From NCBI GenBank assembly GCA_013298125.1, contig JAAFJP010000047.1, positions 1-36,614 on the forward strand: 36,614 nucleotides of DNA, read 5' to 3'. The translations under genes were made by a program, and so were the position numbers. Each line of letters begins with the position of its first letter. The first letter of the stretch is position 1. A model generated the notes under the pieces. That model saw only the letters and a list, made by a program, of their open reading frames with translations. It did no database searches and was not told the DNA's origin. This DNA comes from Cytophagales bacterium. Lineage in GTDB: Bacteria; Bacteroidota; Bacteroidia; Cytophagales; Spirosomataceae. Shown here piece by piece: positions 23,706-31,922 of the stretch.

Positions 23706-23796
23706 GAGCTGTTGGCTAATGGCTGTTAGCCTTTGGCTTTTAGGGCTGTTTTTATATGTTTCAAGCTAAAAGCCAATAGCCAATAGCCATCAGCTA
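23706..23796. repeat. Imperfect inverted repeat upstream of polA
   Basis: The left arm (23706-23743, around GGCTAATGGCTGTTAGCCTTTGGC) and the right arm (23765-23796, GCTAAAAGCCAATAGCCAAT then AGCCATCAGCTA) pair imperfectly across a ~21-base spacer. It occupies much of the 219-base gap between polA and the toxin gene and could lie in the polA leader. No other signal was noted in the gap. Confidence 0.7.
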
Positions 23797-23912
23797 AATA
23801 ATTGATTTTCAAAAATACGGAAAAGGGAGGGGATTTTTTAGAAAATGGGGATATTTCCGCAGACTAAATAGAAGTAATTTCACAACATAAATTTAAGGTT
23901 AGTATGAAAAAA

Positions 23913-24230
23913 CTATTCTATCAAAAAAATATCTTCGGGATTTTGACTTGTATGGTGAATTCGGATAAATTCAATTCGGTGTTCATAAACATCATAATAA
24001 ATGACGTATTCTTTTTTGAAAACTGCTCGATGGGTGATGCCTTTTAAGCCTTCCTCATATAAACGGAATGCAAAGGGCATTTTGGCAATTGTGAAGAGTA
24101 GGAAATCGTAAATATCAGAGATGAGTTTACGAGCTTTTTGTGGGTTATACTGTTTTTTGTAATCTTCAAGTCTAATCAAATCATCAAGAAAAATATCTTT
24201 GAAAATCAAGTCTCTTTCGTTTTCAATCAT
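23913..24230 (-). CDS. RelE/ParE-family toxin-like protein
   Basis: This 105-residue protein shows helices FKDIFLDDLIRLEDYKKQYN and PQKARKLISDIYDFLLFTIA, then KMPFAFRLYEEGLKGITHRA and VFKKEYVIYYDVYEHRIEFI, ending RIHHTSQNP. The strand pattern 'R.....YVIYY......I.I..I.H..Q.P' is that of ParE/RelE-type toxins, which inhibit gyrase (ParE) or cleave ribosome-bound mRNA (RelE). Which activity applies is not decidable here. It overlaps the antitoxin gene by four bases (ATGA), the usual coupling in type II toxin-antitoxin modules. Confidence 0.8.
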   Translation of the reverse strand: MIENERDLIFKDIFLDDLIRLEDYKKQYNPQKARKLISDIYDFLLFTIAKMPFAFRLYEEGLKGITHRAVFKKEYVIYYDVYEHRIEFIRIHHTSQNPEDIFLIE

Positions 24231-24451
24231 AATCCTAAAATTGCTTTTACTTCGCTTGCTGTATAAGATTTGCTTTTTCTTGAAATATCAAGTTGCTCAT
24301 TCAATTCGTTGATAGTCATGGGTTTGCCTGGAATAGACATATTTCTAATGTTTCCCATGCTAATAACTGATTTTTTTTCTAAGAATGAAAGTAATCCCAT
24401 CACTTCAATTTCATCGTTGTCCGAAAGGATATTTATTTGAATAGATTTCAT
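24227..24451 (-). CDS. Putative antitoxin of the ParE/RelE module
   Basis: This 74-residue protein precedes and overlaps the toxin gene. It begins MKSIQINILSDNDEIEVMGL and has a central LLSFLEKKSVISMG helix. The C-terminal part (PMTINELNEQLDISRKSKSY, then TASEVKAILGL) contains the short 'S.....Y..EE/EVK..L' tail commonly seen in small Bacteroidota antitoxins that wrap the toxin. It has no obvious ribbon-helix-helix signature, so the antitoxin call rests mainly on order, size and overlap. No palindromic operator was found in the upstream AT-rich gap. Confidence 0.7.
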   Translation of the reverse strand: MKSIQINILSDNDEIEVMGLLSFLEKKSVISMGNIRNMSIPGKPMTINELNEQLDISRKSKSYTASEVKAILGL

Positions 24452-24671
24452 AATCTTATCTTTATGTTTTACTAAAATTATGAAATATTCTCATAAATAT
24501 CAAAAACTTTCTTTCTGTAATAAAATTGTGTTACTCTAAAATTAGACTAATCAGAGTTCTAATTCATCAAAGTAAACAAAATGTTATTTTTTGAAAAAAA
24601 TATTCTCCCACCTCCCAAAACTCTTTTCAATTCCCTGTGTTATTTTTACAAAAGAATCAAAAACTAAAAAC

Positions 24672-25889
24672 ATGGTAATCATCATCGGTGCGGGCATTGC
24701 GGGCTTGACTTGTGCAAAATATTTACGAGACAGAGGTATTCAATCCTTAATTTTAGAGGCATCTGATGGGGTAGGGGGGCGTGTGCGTACTGATATACAA
24801 GACGGCTTTCGATTGGATAGGGGTTTTCAAATTTTATTGACAGCTTATCCCGAAGCTCAACGTTTATTAAACTATGAATCCCTTGATTTACAGGCGTTTA
24901 CGTCGGGGGCAATGATTCGGAATACCTCCAAAAATGATTTCTCAGTCATGGCAAATCCTTTTAAAGAACCTGCCAAAATATGGTCGTCTTTGACTTCCGA
25001 TGTGGGGACTTTGACGGACAAAATGAGAGTATTGCGATTGATACTGGATACGGGTAATATCCAAGAAGAAGTCTTTGAAAATCAGGGCATTACAACGATT
25101 GAATATCTCCGAAATTACGATTTTTCAGAAAGTATGATTCAGCAATTTTTTAAACCATTTTTTGGGGGTGTTTTCTTGGAAAATGAATTGAATACTTCGG
25201 CTAATTTTTTCAAATATCTCTTTGGAAAATTCTACGAAGGCGATGCCGTTATTCCTGCCAAAGGTATTCAACAAATTACGGAACAAATTGCCAAAATGTT
25301 GTACGTAGGTACGGTAAAATTGAATACGAAAGTGGTCAAAATACAAGAGAATTATGTGTATTTAGAAAGTGGAGATAGGCTTTACGGTGATAAAATTGTT
25401 TTGGCAACGGATGGTTTTCAGGCGGATAAATTATTAGGAAAAAATCCCGAAAGAAAATTTAACTCAACTACTTGCACGTACTTTTCTGCCGAACGTTCAC
25501 CCTTGAAAATGAAGATGTTAGCTCTCAATCCCAATCGTGCTTCCATGATTCATAACCTCTGCGTACCAAGTGATATTTCGCCTTCATACGCACCCACGGG
25601 TAAGTCCTTGATTTCGGTTTCAACACATGGTTTTGATTTGTATGACAAAAATGAATTAGCCAAAAATATCAAACGTGAATTGACCACTTGGTTTGGTAAC
25701 GAAGTAGAGACTTGGCAACATCTCCAAACCTATCATATTCCGCAAGCATTACCCACTTTTGGCAACACTCAAAACGGGATAAATCCTTTGAAAATAAATG
25801 ATATTCTCTATCAATGTGGCGATGCAACAGCGTACCCATCACTCAATGCGGCAATGGCAACAGGGCGAAAGGTGGCGGAGATGATTTGA
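24672..25889 (+). CDS. FAD-dependent amine-oxidase-like oxidoreductase
   Basis: This 405-residue protein starts at the ATG at 24672, which places the dinucleotide-binding motif at the very N-terminus ([20 protein letters not shown], GxGxxG). Then come [16 protein letters not shown] (the E-A-x-x-x-x-G-G-R motif that binds the FAD ribose) and [14 protein letters not shown]. The C-terminal FAD-contact motif [20 protein letters not shown] is present. The layout fits the NAD(P)/FAD flavoproteins of the amine oxidase/protoporphyrinogen oxidase/phytoene desaturase group. The substrate is not predictable. No operon partner: TA genes diverge upstream and a palindromic repeat follows 6 bases after the stop. 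Confidence 0.85.
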   Translation: MVIIIGAGIAGLTCAKYLRDRGIQSLILEASDGVGGRVRTDIQDGFRLDRGFQILLTAYPEAQRLLNYESLDLQAFTSGAMIRNTSKNDFSVMANPFKEPAKIWSSLTSDVGTLTDKMRVLRLILDTGNIQEEVFENQGITTIEYLRNYDFSESMIQQFFKPFFGGVFLENELNTSANFFKYLFGKFYEGDAVIPAKGIQQITEQIAKMLYVGTVKLNTKVVKIQENYVYLESGDRLYGDKIVLATDGFQADKLLGKNPERKFNSTTCTYFSAERSPLKMKMLALNPNRASMIHNLCVPSDISPSYAPTGKSLISVSTHGFDLYDKNELAKNIKRELTTWFGNEVETWQHLQTYHIPQALPTFGNTQNGINPLKINDILYQCGDATAYPSLNAAMATGRKVAEMI

Positions 25890-25895
25890 TGGATT

Positions 25896-25986
25896 AACCT
25901 CACCCCCAGCCCCTCTCCGATGGAGAGGGGAGAAAAAAGTCGTCGAATACTCCCCTCTCCATCGGAGAGGGGTTGGGGGTGAGGTT
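25896..25986. repeat. Large palindromic element of the 'cctcacccccagcccctctcc' type
   Basis: Arms of 37 bases (25896-25932 and 25950-25986) are complementary except at one position, with a 17-base spacer. The left arm begins AACCTCACCCCCAGCCCCTC. A T-run follows on the plus strand, so it may terminate the oxidoreductase transcript. This is a widely seen intergenic repeat type in Bacteroidota; its spurious translation (...PLHRRGAGGEV) is often mistaken for protein. Confidence 0.88.
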
Positions 25987-26116
25987 TTTGACGAATAATA
26001 AATTTTCTTAAAATTTGTTAAAATCCACGAAACCAATGCACCTTTAAGTAAGTTTTAACGTTAATTTAGTGGTCGAAAAATCACAATTTCGTATAATTTT
26101 AAAAACTAAAATAAAC

Positions 26117-27616
26117 ATGGAAATCAAAAGTAATTTAAAAACCCTTGCGATAGTCGGAGCGTTGAGTAGTGCAACCACGCTCGGAGCTTATAAATTGTTC
26201 TTGGAGAAATCGCCTTCGGAGTCCGTATTTACCAGTACTCCCTCAGCTTTCACTCGTTTAGTTTCAGACAGTTCACCCACACCAGCGGGTACACCAGGTG
26301 ACTTTACGTATGCAGCCGAGAAAGCTACGCCAGCCGTAGTGCATATCAAAACCAAAATGACCCGTAACGTAAGCCGTCAGATGATGGATCCTTTTGAAGA
26401 TTTCTTCGGAGGCTTTGGTGGAGGCAATCCTTTTGGTGGTGGCGGAGGTCGTCGTCAGCAACCAGAAGCTCAAGAAGCATCGGGTTCGGGTGTGATTATT
26501 AGTGCGGATGGATATATCGTAACCAACAATCACGTAGTACAGGATGCTGATGAGGTTTCGGTTATTTTGAATGACAAACGTGAATTAAAAGCGAAAGTTA
26601 TCAGCACTGACCCATCAACAGATATTGCCGTTATTCAGATTAAATCAACGGGGCTTCCTTTCCTAACTTTCGGAGATTCTGACGGAATTCGTGTGGGTGA
26701 GTGGGTGTTGGCAGTGGGTAATCCTTTCAATTTAGAATCAACCGTAACGGCGGGTATTATTTCGGCAAAAGGTCGTCAGAATATCATTGACCGTGACAAA
26801 GATGTAAATCCATTAGAATCTTTTATCCAAACCGATGCCGCCGTAAACCCAGGTAATTCGGGTGGAGCATTAGTAAATTTGAAAGGTGAATTAATTGGAA
26901 TAAACACCGCCATTTATAGCCGTACAGGTCAATTTGCGGGATATTCATTCGCAGTACCCGTGGGAATCGTGAAAAAAGTAGCGGCAGATTTGATTAAATA
27001 CGGAAACGTACAACGTGGATATTTGGGTGTAAGTATTCAAGAAGTGAACAGTAAATTGGTTGAAGAAAAAGACCTGAAAGTAAATGATGGCGTGTATGTG
27101 GGTGGCTTGCCCGCTGGAAGTACCGCCAAAGAAGCGGGTATCAAAGTGAATGATGTTATCGTTAAAATTGATGGTATTCCAACTTCTTCTCAGTCAAAAT
27201 TGATGGAATTGGTTGGACGTAAACGCCCAGGTGAAACCGTAGTCGTAACTGTCAATCGTGATGGTGCGGTCAAAGATTTTAATGTTGTTTTGAAAAACAA
27301 AGATGGTAATACCAACATCGTAAAAGGAGAGACCGCAACGACCATCAACAGCGAATATTTAGGAGCGGAAGTAGCAAATCTTACTGAAAATGATAAAGCA
27401 AAATACAAAATCCAAAGTGGGGTAAAACTCGTAAAAGTAGATCCTAACGGACGCTTTGGCTCACAAGGTTTTGAAAAAGGATTTATCATTACTAAAATTG
27501 ACGATAAAGCTATTGGTGATGTTAAAGAAGTTGCCGAAATGTTCGCTAATCGTAGAGGAAGGGTGAAATTGGAAGGTATCGACGTGGACGGAACACGAGT
27601 TATTATGGTTTTGTAA
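26117..27616 (+). CDS. HtrA/Do-like periplasmic serine protease
   Basis: This 499-residue protein has an N-terminal membrane-spanning or signal segment (about residues 9-28). The ATG at 26117 is preferred to the upstream GTG because it places this segment near the terminus. The trypsin-like domain has the triad His139 (TNNHVV), Asp169 (STDIAVIQI) and Ser248 (NPGNSGGALV). The extended loop with glycine-rich FFGGFGGGNPFGGGGG (96-111) is typical of DegP/DegQ LA-loop regions. Two PDZ domains follow (about 305-395 and 410-499). The family degrades or refolds misfolded envelope proteins. A strong terminator lies 65 bases downstream, so the gene is probably monocistronic. Confidence 0.93.
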   Translation: MEIKSNLKTLAIVGALSSATTLGAYKLFLEKSPSESVFTSTPSAFTRLVSDSSPTPAGTPGDFTYAAEKATPAVVHIKTKMTRNVSRQMMDPFEDFFGGFGGGNPFGGGGGRRQQPEAQEASGSGVIISADGYIVTNNHVVQDADEVSVILNDKRELKAKVISTDPSTDIAVIQIKSTGLPFLTFGDSDGIRVGEWVLAVGNPFNLESTVTAGIISAKGRQNIIDRDKDVNPLESFIQTDAAVNPGNSGGALVNLKGELIGINTAIYSRTGQFAGYSFAVPVGIVKKVAADLIKYGNVQRGYLGVSIQEVNSKLVEEKDLKVNDGVYVGGLPAGSTAKEAGIKVNDVIVKIDGIPTSSQSKLMELVGRKRPGETVVVTVNRDGAVKDFNVVLKNKDGNTNIVKGETATTINSEYLGAEVANLTENDKAKYKIQSGVKLVKVDPNGRFGSQGFEKGFIITKIDDKAIGDVKEVAEMFANRRGRVKLEGIDVDGTRVIMVL

Positions 27617-27680
27617 GATTTGGAATCATTGATAAGTGATACCTAAAACTGAAAAACAACCTTTCATACTATTTCAGGAT

Positions 27681-27721
27681 AAAACCGCATCAAATAGCCA
27701 ATATTTGATGCGGTTTTGTTT
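27681..27721 (+). terminator. Rho-independent terminator of the HtrA-like gene
   Basis: A perfect 16-bp stem (AAAACCGCATCAAATA at 27681-27696 with 27702-27717) and a 5-nt loop are followed by GTTTTAT. Confidence 0.85.
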
Positions 27722-27788
27722 TATGACAGAATCAACCAAAACGAAAAATTAAATCACAATCTCATGTTACGCAAAACATAATTTCATA

Positions 27789-27898
27789 CAACGGATTAAA
27801 ATCCGTTGTTAGGACATCGGTCATCCCTCTGGGATTATTACGAGCGAATAAGTCCCATCGGGACGGTCTATATCCTAACAACGGATTTTAATCCGTTG
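27789..27898. repeat. Palindromic element with 26-bp perfect arms
   Basis: CAACGGATTAAAATCCGTTG plus TTAGGA (27789-27814) is repeated exactly inverted at 27873-27898. The 58-base interior carries a second nested pairing (around TCCCTCTGGGAT and GTCCCATCGGGAC). It fills most of the 330-base gap between the HtrA terminator and the prohibitin gene; I see no ORF there. The nested arrangement differs from a simple terminator and is typical of dispersed repeats of the phylum. Confidence 0.85.
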
Positions 27899-27946
27899 AA
27901 AAAGAGTTTTGAGGAACATCAGTCACAATTTTAAACACAAAAATCA

Positions 27947-28852
27947 ATGTTTTTAATTTTCTTAGGTATTGTAGTATTGATGGTCGGATTTGCCATTAAT
28001 ACACCCTCATTGACGGTTGCCCGTTTTTCTCGACCAGCCAAAGTCGTTGGCGGTGTGCTGATTGTTTTAGGATTATTATCATCGGGTATCAAGCAAATCG
28101 GAGCGGGCGAAGTTGGAGTACAGTCTTTGTTCGGAAATGTCGGACAAAGCACCCTATCAAGCGGATTGAATATCGTAAATCCATTAGCCAATATTGAAAC
28201 CTTTGACATCAAAACCCAAAACTATACCATGTCCGCTCTTCACGATGAGGGCAATCAACAAGGCGATGATGCCATTAGGGTTTTGACGGCAGATGGTTTG
28301 GAAGTAGTAATAGATTTGACGGTTTTGTATAGAGTTATTCCAGGCGAAGCTCCCAAGATTTTAAGAGAAATTGGCGTGGATTATCAGAACAAAATTGTTC
28401 GCCCAATTACCCGTACTAAAATCAGAGATAATGCCGTCTATTATGACGCAGTGGCACTTTATTCGAGTAAACGAGATGAATTTCAGAATGGAATTTTTAA
28501 ATCAATCGAAAAAGATTTTCGTGCGAGAGGGCTTTTGTTAGAGCAACTTTTGGTTAGAAATATTGCTTTGCCAACGTCTGTAAAAGCATCCATCGAATCA
28601 AAAATTAATGCCGAACAAGATGCTCAAAAAATGCAATTTGTTTTGCAAAAAGAAAAACAAGAAGCCGAACGCAAGCGGGTAGAAGCCCAAGGTATTGCCG
28701 ACTATCAAAAAATCCTTTCGACGGGTTTGAGCGATAAACAGTTACAATACGAAGCCATCAAAGCCCAAATGGCAATTGCTACTTCGCCAAATTCAAAGGT
28801 AATTATCATGAGTGGTAAGGGTAATACACCGATTATTTTAGGAGATAAGTAG
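27947..28852 (+). CDS. Prohibitin/SPFH-family membrane protein
   Basis: This 301-residue protein has two N-terminal hydrophobic segments (FLIFLGIVVLMVGFAI and VVGGVLIVLGLLSSGI). An SPFH (band-7) domain follows (about 45-215: GAGEVGVQSLFGNVGQSTLS, then SGLNIVNPLANIETFDIKTQ, and VRPITRTKIRDNAV). After it comes a charged helical coiled coil (INAEQDAQKMQFVLQKEKQE ... RKRVEAQGIADYQK). This is the prohibitin layout; such proteins form ring or cage assemblies on membranes and can scaffold proteases such as FtsH. The HtrA gene upstream is on the same strand but is separated by a terminator and a repeat. The specific role is unknown. Confidence 0.88.
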   Translation: MFLIFLGIVVLMVGFAINTPSLTVARFSRPAKVVGGVLIVLGLLSSGIKQIGAGEVGVQSLFGNVGQSTLSSGLNIVNPLANIETFDIKTQNYTMSALHDEGNQQGDDAIRVLTADGLEVVIDLTVLYRVIPGEAPKILREIGVDYQNKIVRPITRTKIRDNAVYYDAVALYSSKRDEFQNGIFKSIEKDFRARGLLLEQLLVRNIALPTSVKASIESKINAEQDAQKMQFVLQKEKQEAERKRVEAQGIADYQKILSTGLSDKQLQYEAIKAQMAIATSPNSKVIIMSGKGNTPIILGDK

Positions 28853-28886
28853 TTTTTATGATTACCATACATTTTAAAAAGTATTC

Positions 28887-28926
28887 AAGGACGGTATTTC
28901 TTCGTGAAATATTGTCCTTATTTTTT
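28887..28926 (+). terminator. Terminator of the prohibitin gene
   Basis: The stem AAGGACGGTATTTC against GAAATATTGTCCTT (two G-U pairs, UUCG-like loop) is followed by ATTTTTTC. It begins 35 bases after the stop codon. Confidence 0.75.
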
Positions 28927-28981
28927 CACTTAATAACTCATCAACCTTAAACTTATTAACTCTCTTTCAAGTTATAATTCT

Positions 28982-29899
28982 ATGAAAACAATCATCATCG
29001 GGGCAGGAATATCAGGTCTTTCGGCTTCCAGAATTTTAACACAAAAAGGACATACAGTTACCGTTTTAGATAAAGGGCGTGGAGTAGGAGGGAGGATGTC
29101 CACTCGTACCATAGACAACGCAAAAGCTGACCACGGAGCTCAATATTTTTCAGTCAAAACGCTTGAATTTCAAGCATTTATTTCAGAATTACAATCAAAA
29201 AATATTACGGCAGAATGGCAACTCGCACAACGTGAGAATGTCCGTTACGTAGGAGCGAAGGGCATGAATACCATTCCCAAATCTATGGCTTCGGGCGTGG
29301 ATGTACGAGTGAATGAAAAGGTAGTTTTGATTGAAAATAATATCGTAAAGACTGAATCTGGAAATAGCTATCCATTTGACAATCTGATTGTTACGATTCC
29401 TATTCCACAGGTTGTAGATTTATTTCAAAATTCTAACATTCCATTTTCTGAAAGAGATAAAACCGTTTTAGATAGCATTCATTACGAACCATGTATTGCG
29501 GTAATGGCAGTTTTGAAAGAACAAACCCAAATCCTGAGTGGAGGAATTATTTTAGAAAATCAACCCGTGGCGTGGATTGCGGATAATTTCCAAAAAGGTA
29601 TCACAGAAACTCCAACAGTAACGCTTCATGCTAACGCTGAATTTAGTGAAAAATATTTTGATGATGATTTGAAAAGGGTAGGAGAGGAGATGCTATCGTC
29701 TGTAAATCAATATGTTAGTTCTGAAAATATCGTTTCGTTCCAAACCCATCGTTGGCGATTTAGTAATGCTACTAAGCGTTATGCTGAACCATTTTACCAA
29801 ATAGAAAATCAAAATATCTTCTTAGGGGGAGATGGCTTTGGGATTGGTAATGTAGAGGGGGCTTTTTTGTCAGGGTATCATTTAGGAAATGAATTTTAG
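28982..29899 (+). CDS. Renalase-like NAD(P)/FAD oxidoreductase
   Basis: This 305-residue flavoprotein starts MKTIIIGAGISGLSASRILT (Rossmann GxGxxG). Then come VTVLDKGRGVGGRMSTRTID, an E/D-K-x-x-x-x-G-G-R-M-x-T-R motif, and ADHGAQYFSVK. The K-G-R-G-V-G-G-R-M and D-H-G-A-Q-Y-F motifs are the signature of the renalase branch, bacterial members of which oxidise off-pathway isomers of dihydronicotinamide cofactors. The C-terminal FAD motif IFLGGDGFGIGNVEGAFLSG is present. Length is usual. It is unrelated in substrate to the amine-oxidase-like gene at 24672 despite the shared fold. It lies between its own upstream terminator region and a lipoprotein gene 56 bases downstream. Confidence 0.85.
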   Translation: MKTIIIGAGISGLSASRILTQKGHTVTVLDKGRGVGGRMSTRTIDNAKADHGAQYFSVKTLEFQAFISELQSKNITAEWQLAQRENVRYVGAKGMNTIPKSMASGVDVRVNEKVVLIENNIVKTESGNSYPFDNLIVTIPIPQVVDLFQNSNIPFSERDKTVLDSIHYEPCIAVMAVLKEQTQILSGGIILENQPVAWIADNFQKGITETPTVTLHANAEFSEKYFDDDLKRVGEEMLSSVNQYVSSENIVSFQTHRWRFSNATKRYAEPFYQIENQNIFLGGDGFGIGNVEGAFLSGYHLGNEF

Positions 29900-29955
29900 A
29901 CTCGATTACAACTATTTGCGTAAGGATTTTGTCTTTAAAGAAAACGTAGAAAATC

Positions 29956-30465
29956 ATGAAAACCTTTGTTTATATTTTCTTATTTCTCAGCATTTTATGG
30001 GCTTGTAAAAAGACTGACATTCAGCCCAATACTAATAAAATTACGCTTTTGGGTGAATGGCGTTATGTAGGGAAATTCAATACTGCGGCTGATTATTTGT
30101 GTTATGTTTGTCCAAATTTTGATTATGAAAAGAGTATTTACAAGGTTATTTTTAAAGAAGATGGCTCGTTTGATATTCGGATAAATCTATTGATTGGAAA
30201 AGGAAATTATACAGGAAAACCTAATGTAAATGCCACAGCTCCATTGTATTACGGCGATGTGAGTATAACCAATTTGCAAATTTTAAATAAACCCTTTGAA
30301 ACGGAAACGGATAGCGAATTTCAACAACGATTTAGAGAGGTTAAATCGTTTTACCAAAGTACAAAAACTGATAACCCTTTTGGGTATGACGAACTCCATT
30401 TATTTGTACCAGCTCCTAATAAATATAGCGGAGCGGATTACTTGATTTTTGTGAGAAAGAAGTAG
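29956..30465 (+). CDS. Lipoprotein of unknown function, 169 aa
   Basis: A type II signal peptide is clear: MKTFVYIFLFLSILWACKKT, with a lipobox L-W-A-C at Cys17 followed by basic residues. The mature part is beta-rich (GEWRYVGKFNTAADYLCYV, then YKVIFKEDGSFDIRI, and NKYSGADYLIFVRKK). The 'L.G.W........Y....F..DG......' pattern resembles small lipocalin-like lipoproteins of Bacteroidota, but I cannot name a family. Probably attached to the outer or inner membrane. It has its own terminator. Confidence 0.75.
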   Translation: MKTFVYIFLFLSILWACKKTDIQPNTNKITLLGEWRYVGKFNTAADYLCYVCPNFDYEKSIYKVIFKEDGSFDIRINLLIGKGNYTGKPNVNATAPLYYGDVSITNLQILNKPFETETDSEFQQRFREVKSFYQSTKTDNPFGYDELHLFVPAPNKYSGADYLIFVRKK

Positions 30466-30495
30466 ATTTCAAAATAATCCAATAAATACTACAAT

Positions 30496-30531
30496 GACGA
30501 CTTCTCTCAGATTTGTCGTCTTTTTATTTTT
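30496..30531 (+). terminator. Terminator of the lipoprotein gene
   Basis: A short stem GACGAC / GTCGTC (30496-30501 and 30515-30520) around a 13-base loop is followed by TTTTTATTTTT. Confidence 0.65.
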
Positions 30532-30587
30532 AGACAGCCTTTTTACATAACATCAAAACTAATCTTGGCTAAATAAACTTTCTTGCC

Positions 30588-30595
30588 TAATTTTG
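30588..30595 (+). promoter_or_regulatory. Candidate -7 promoter box for pdhB
   Basis: TAATTTTG matches TAnnTTTG. A TTGG at 30565-30568 lies 19 bases upstream, an acceptable -33 element. The predicted leader is about 45 bases. Confidence 0.5.
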
Positions 30596-30645
30596 TATAA
30601 CTATGAAACTAACCCTTTCATAACGATAAACTGATAATATTTAAA

Positions 30646-31629
30646 ATGAGAGAATTACAATTCAGAGAGGCACTCCGTGAAGCCATGAACGAAGAAATGC
30701 GTAGAGACGCATCGGTTTATTTAATGGGCGAAGAAGTTGCCGAATATAATGGAGCTTATAAAGTATCGCAAGGAATGTTGGACGAATTTGGTCCAGACCG
30801 TGTAATCGACACACCCATCGCCGAATTAGGCTTTGCAGGGATTGCCGTAGGGTCTGCCGCCAATGGTTTACGTCCAATTGTGGAGTTTATGACTTTCAAC
30901 TTCTCGTTGGTAGCCATCGACCAAGTGATTAACTCAGCCTCAAAAATGATGTCGATGTCGGGCGGGCAGTATTCTTGTCCAATCGTATTCCGTGGACCAA
31001 CTGGAAACGCTGGACAATTGTCTTCTCAACACTCATCAAATTTTGAAAACTGGTTTGCTAATACCCCAGGATTGAAAGTAGTTGTGCCATCAAATCCAGC
31101 CGATGCAAAAGGTTTATTGAAATCAGCCATTCGTGATAATGACCCCGTTATTTTCATGGAATCTGAATTGATGTATGGCGACAAAGGACTTGTACCAGAC
31201 GGAGAATATTTAATTCCAATCGGAAAAGCAAACGTAGTAAAAGAAGGAACAGACGTAACGATTGTAACCTTCGGGAAAATGCTTTCGAGAGTCGTAATGC
31301 CAGCCGTTGAAGAATTAACAAAAATGGGAATTAATGCGGAGGTAATCGATCTTAGAACGGTGAAACCCATTGATTATGAGACAGTTCTGAATTCAGTAAA
31401 GAAAACAAATCGTTGTGTAGTAGTTGAAGAAGCCAATCCAATTGCGGCACTTTCTTCTGAGGTTGCCTATAATGTTCAACGTTTTGCCTTCGATTATTTG
31501 GATGCTCCCGTTATCCGTGTGAACTCAAAAGATTTACCATTGCCTTATGCTCAAACACTCCTCGAAGCCATCCTTCCAAGTGTTTCTGGAACGATTGAGG
31601 CGGTTAAGAAAGTGATGTATAAAGCGTAA
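30646..31629 (+). CDS. pdhB: Pyruvate dehydrogenase E1 component, beta subunit
   Basis: This 327-residue subunit pairs with E1-alpha to bind thiamine diphosphate and decarboxylate pyruvate for acetyl-CoA synthesis. Diagnostic segments are MRELQFREALREAMNEEMRR, GEEVAEYNGAYKVSQGM (with the ThDP-contacting Glu), DTPIAELGFAGIAVGSA, EFMTFNFSLVAIDQ, and FRGPTGNAGQLSSQHS. The transketolase C-terminal domain has IDLRTVKPID. The YNGAYKVSQG and QLSSQHS signatures favour pyruvate over branched-chain 2-oxoacids. The alpha subunit and E2 are not adjacent, common in this phylum. Length is normal and a terminator follows closely. Confidence 0.95.
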   Translation: MRELQFREALREAMNEEMRRDASVYLMGEEVAEYNGAYKVSQGMLDEFGPDRVIDTPIAELGFAGIAVGSAANGLRPIVEFMTFNFSLVAIDQVINSASKMMSMSGGQYSCPIVFRGPTGNAGQLSSQHSSNFENWFANTPGLKVVVPSNPADAKGLLKSAIRDNDPVIFMESELMYGDKGLVPDGEYLIPIGKANVVKEGTDVTIVTFGKMLSRVVMPAVEELTKMGINAEVIDLRTVKPIDYETVLNSVKKTNRCVVVEEANPIAALSSEVAYNVQRFAFDYLDAPVIRVNSKDLPLPYAQTLLEAILPSVSGTIEAVKKVMYKA

Positions 31630-31650
31630 GAATATTTGTCCGATATAGTC

Positions 31651-31687
31651 AAAAAAGCCTTCTGAAGATATTCAGAAGGCTTTTTTT
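31651..31687 (+). terminator. Rho-independent terminator of pdhB
   Basis: The stem AAAAAGCCTTCTGAA / TTCAGAAGGCTTTTT has a 4-nt loop (GATA) and an extended T-run. It begins 22 bases after the stop. Confidence 0.9.
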
Positions 31688-31810
31688 GATGTGTTAGTGA
31701 TATTTTAGAGATAAGAGGATTTTGATTTATTTTTTCTAATACAAATTTATCGTTTGACAAGTTATTTGCAAAATAATGATGTGTATGACGGTTTTTTGTA
31801 TGTGAATTGT

Positions 31811-31922
31811 AACCACATAGAGGTTTTAGGTGACATTAGTACACAAAGGAAAACTATAACTCCTTCGACCTTATTCTACTTTTCTTCTAAATTTTCTATG
31901 TAACCTATTTCCCTATGTGGTT
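31811..31922. repeat. Dispersed repeat bounded by AACCACATAG inverted ends
   Basis: AACCACATAG (31811-31820) and its complement CTATGTGGTT (31913-31922) bound a 112-base unit in the 291-base gap between pdhB and dinB. Units of this 'accacatag ... ctatgtggtt' type recur between Bacteroidota genes. The right end supplies part of the dinB stop codon (31921-31923). Between the pdhB terminator and this unit I see only AT-rich sequence. Confidence 0.65.

Noticed and set aside
24581-24670. Short plus-strand frame starting ATG at 24581 before the flavoprotein
   Set aside because: Only about 29 low-complexity codons with no conservation clue; it may be chance, and the flavoprotein start at 24672 is clear without it.
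25839-26036. Minus-strand frame of 65 codons across the oxidoreductase end
   Set aside because: Most of it is the translation of the palindromic element (PLHRRGAGGEV-type residues), a well-known artefact, and it overlaps a solid gene.
27789-27898. CRISPR-like repeat pair
   Set aside because: The two copies are inverted rather than direct, and only two exist with a self-complementary interior.
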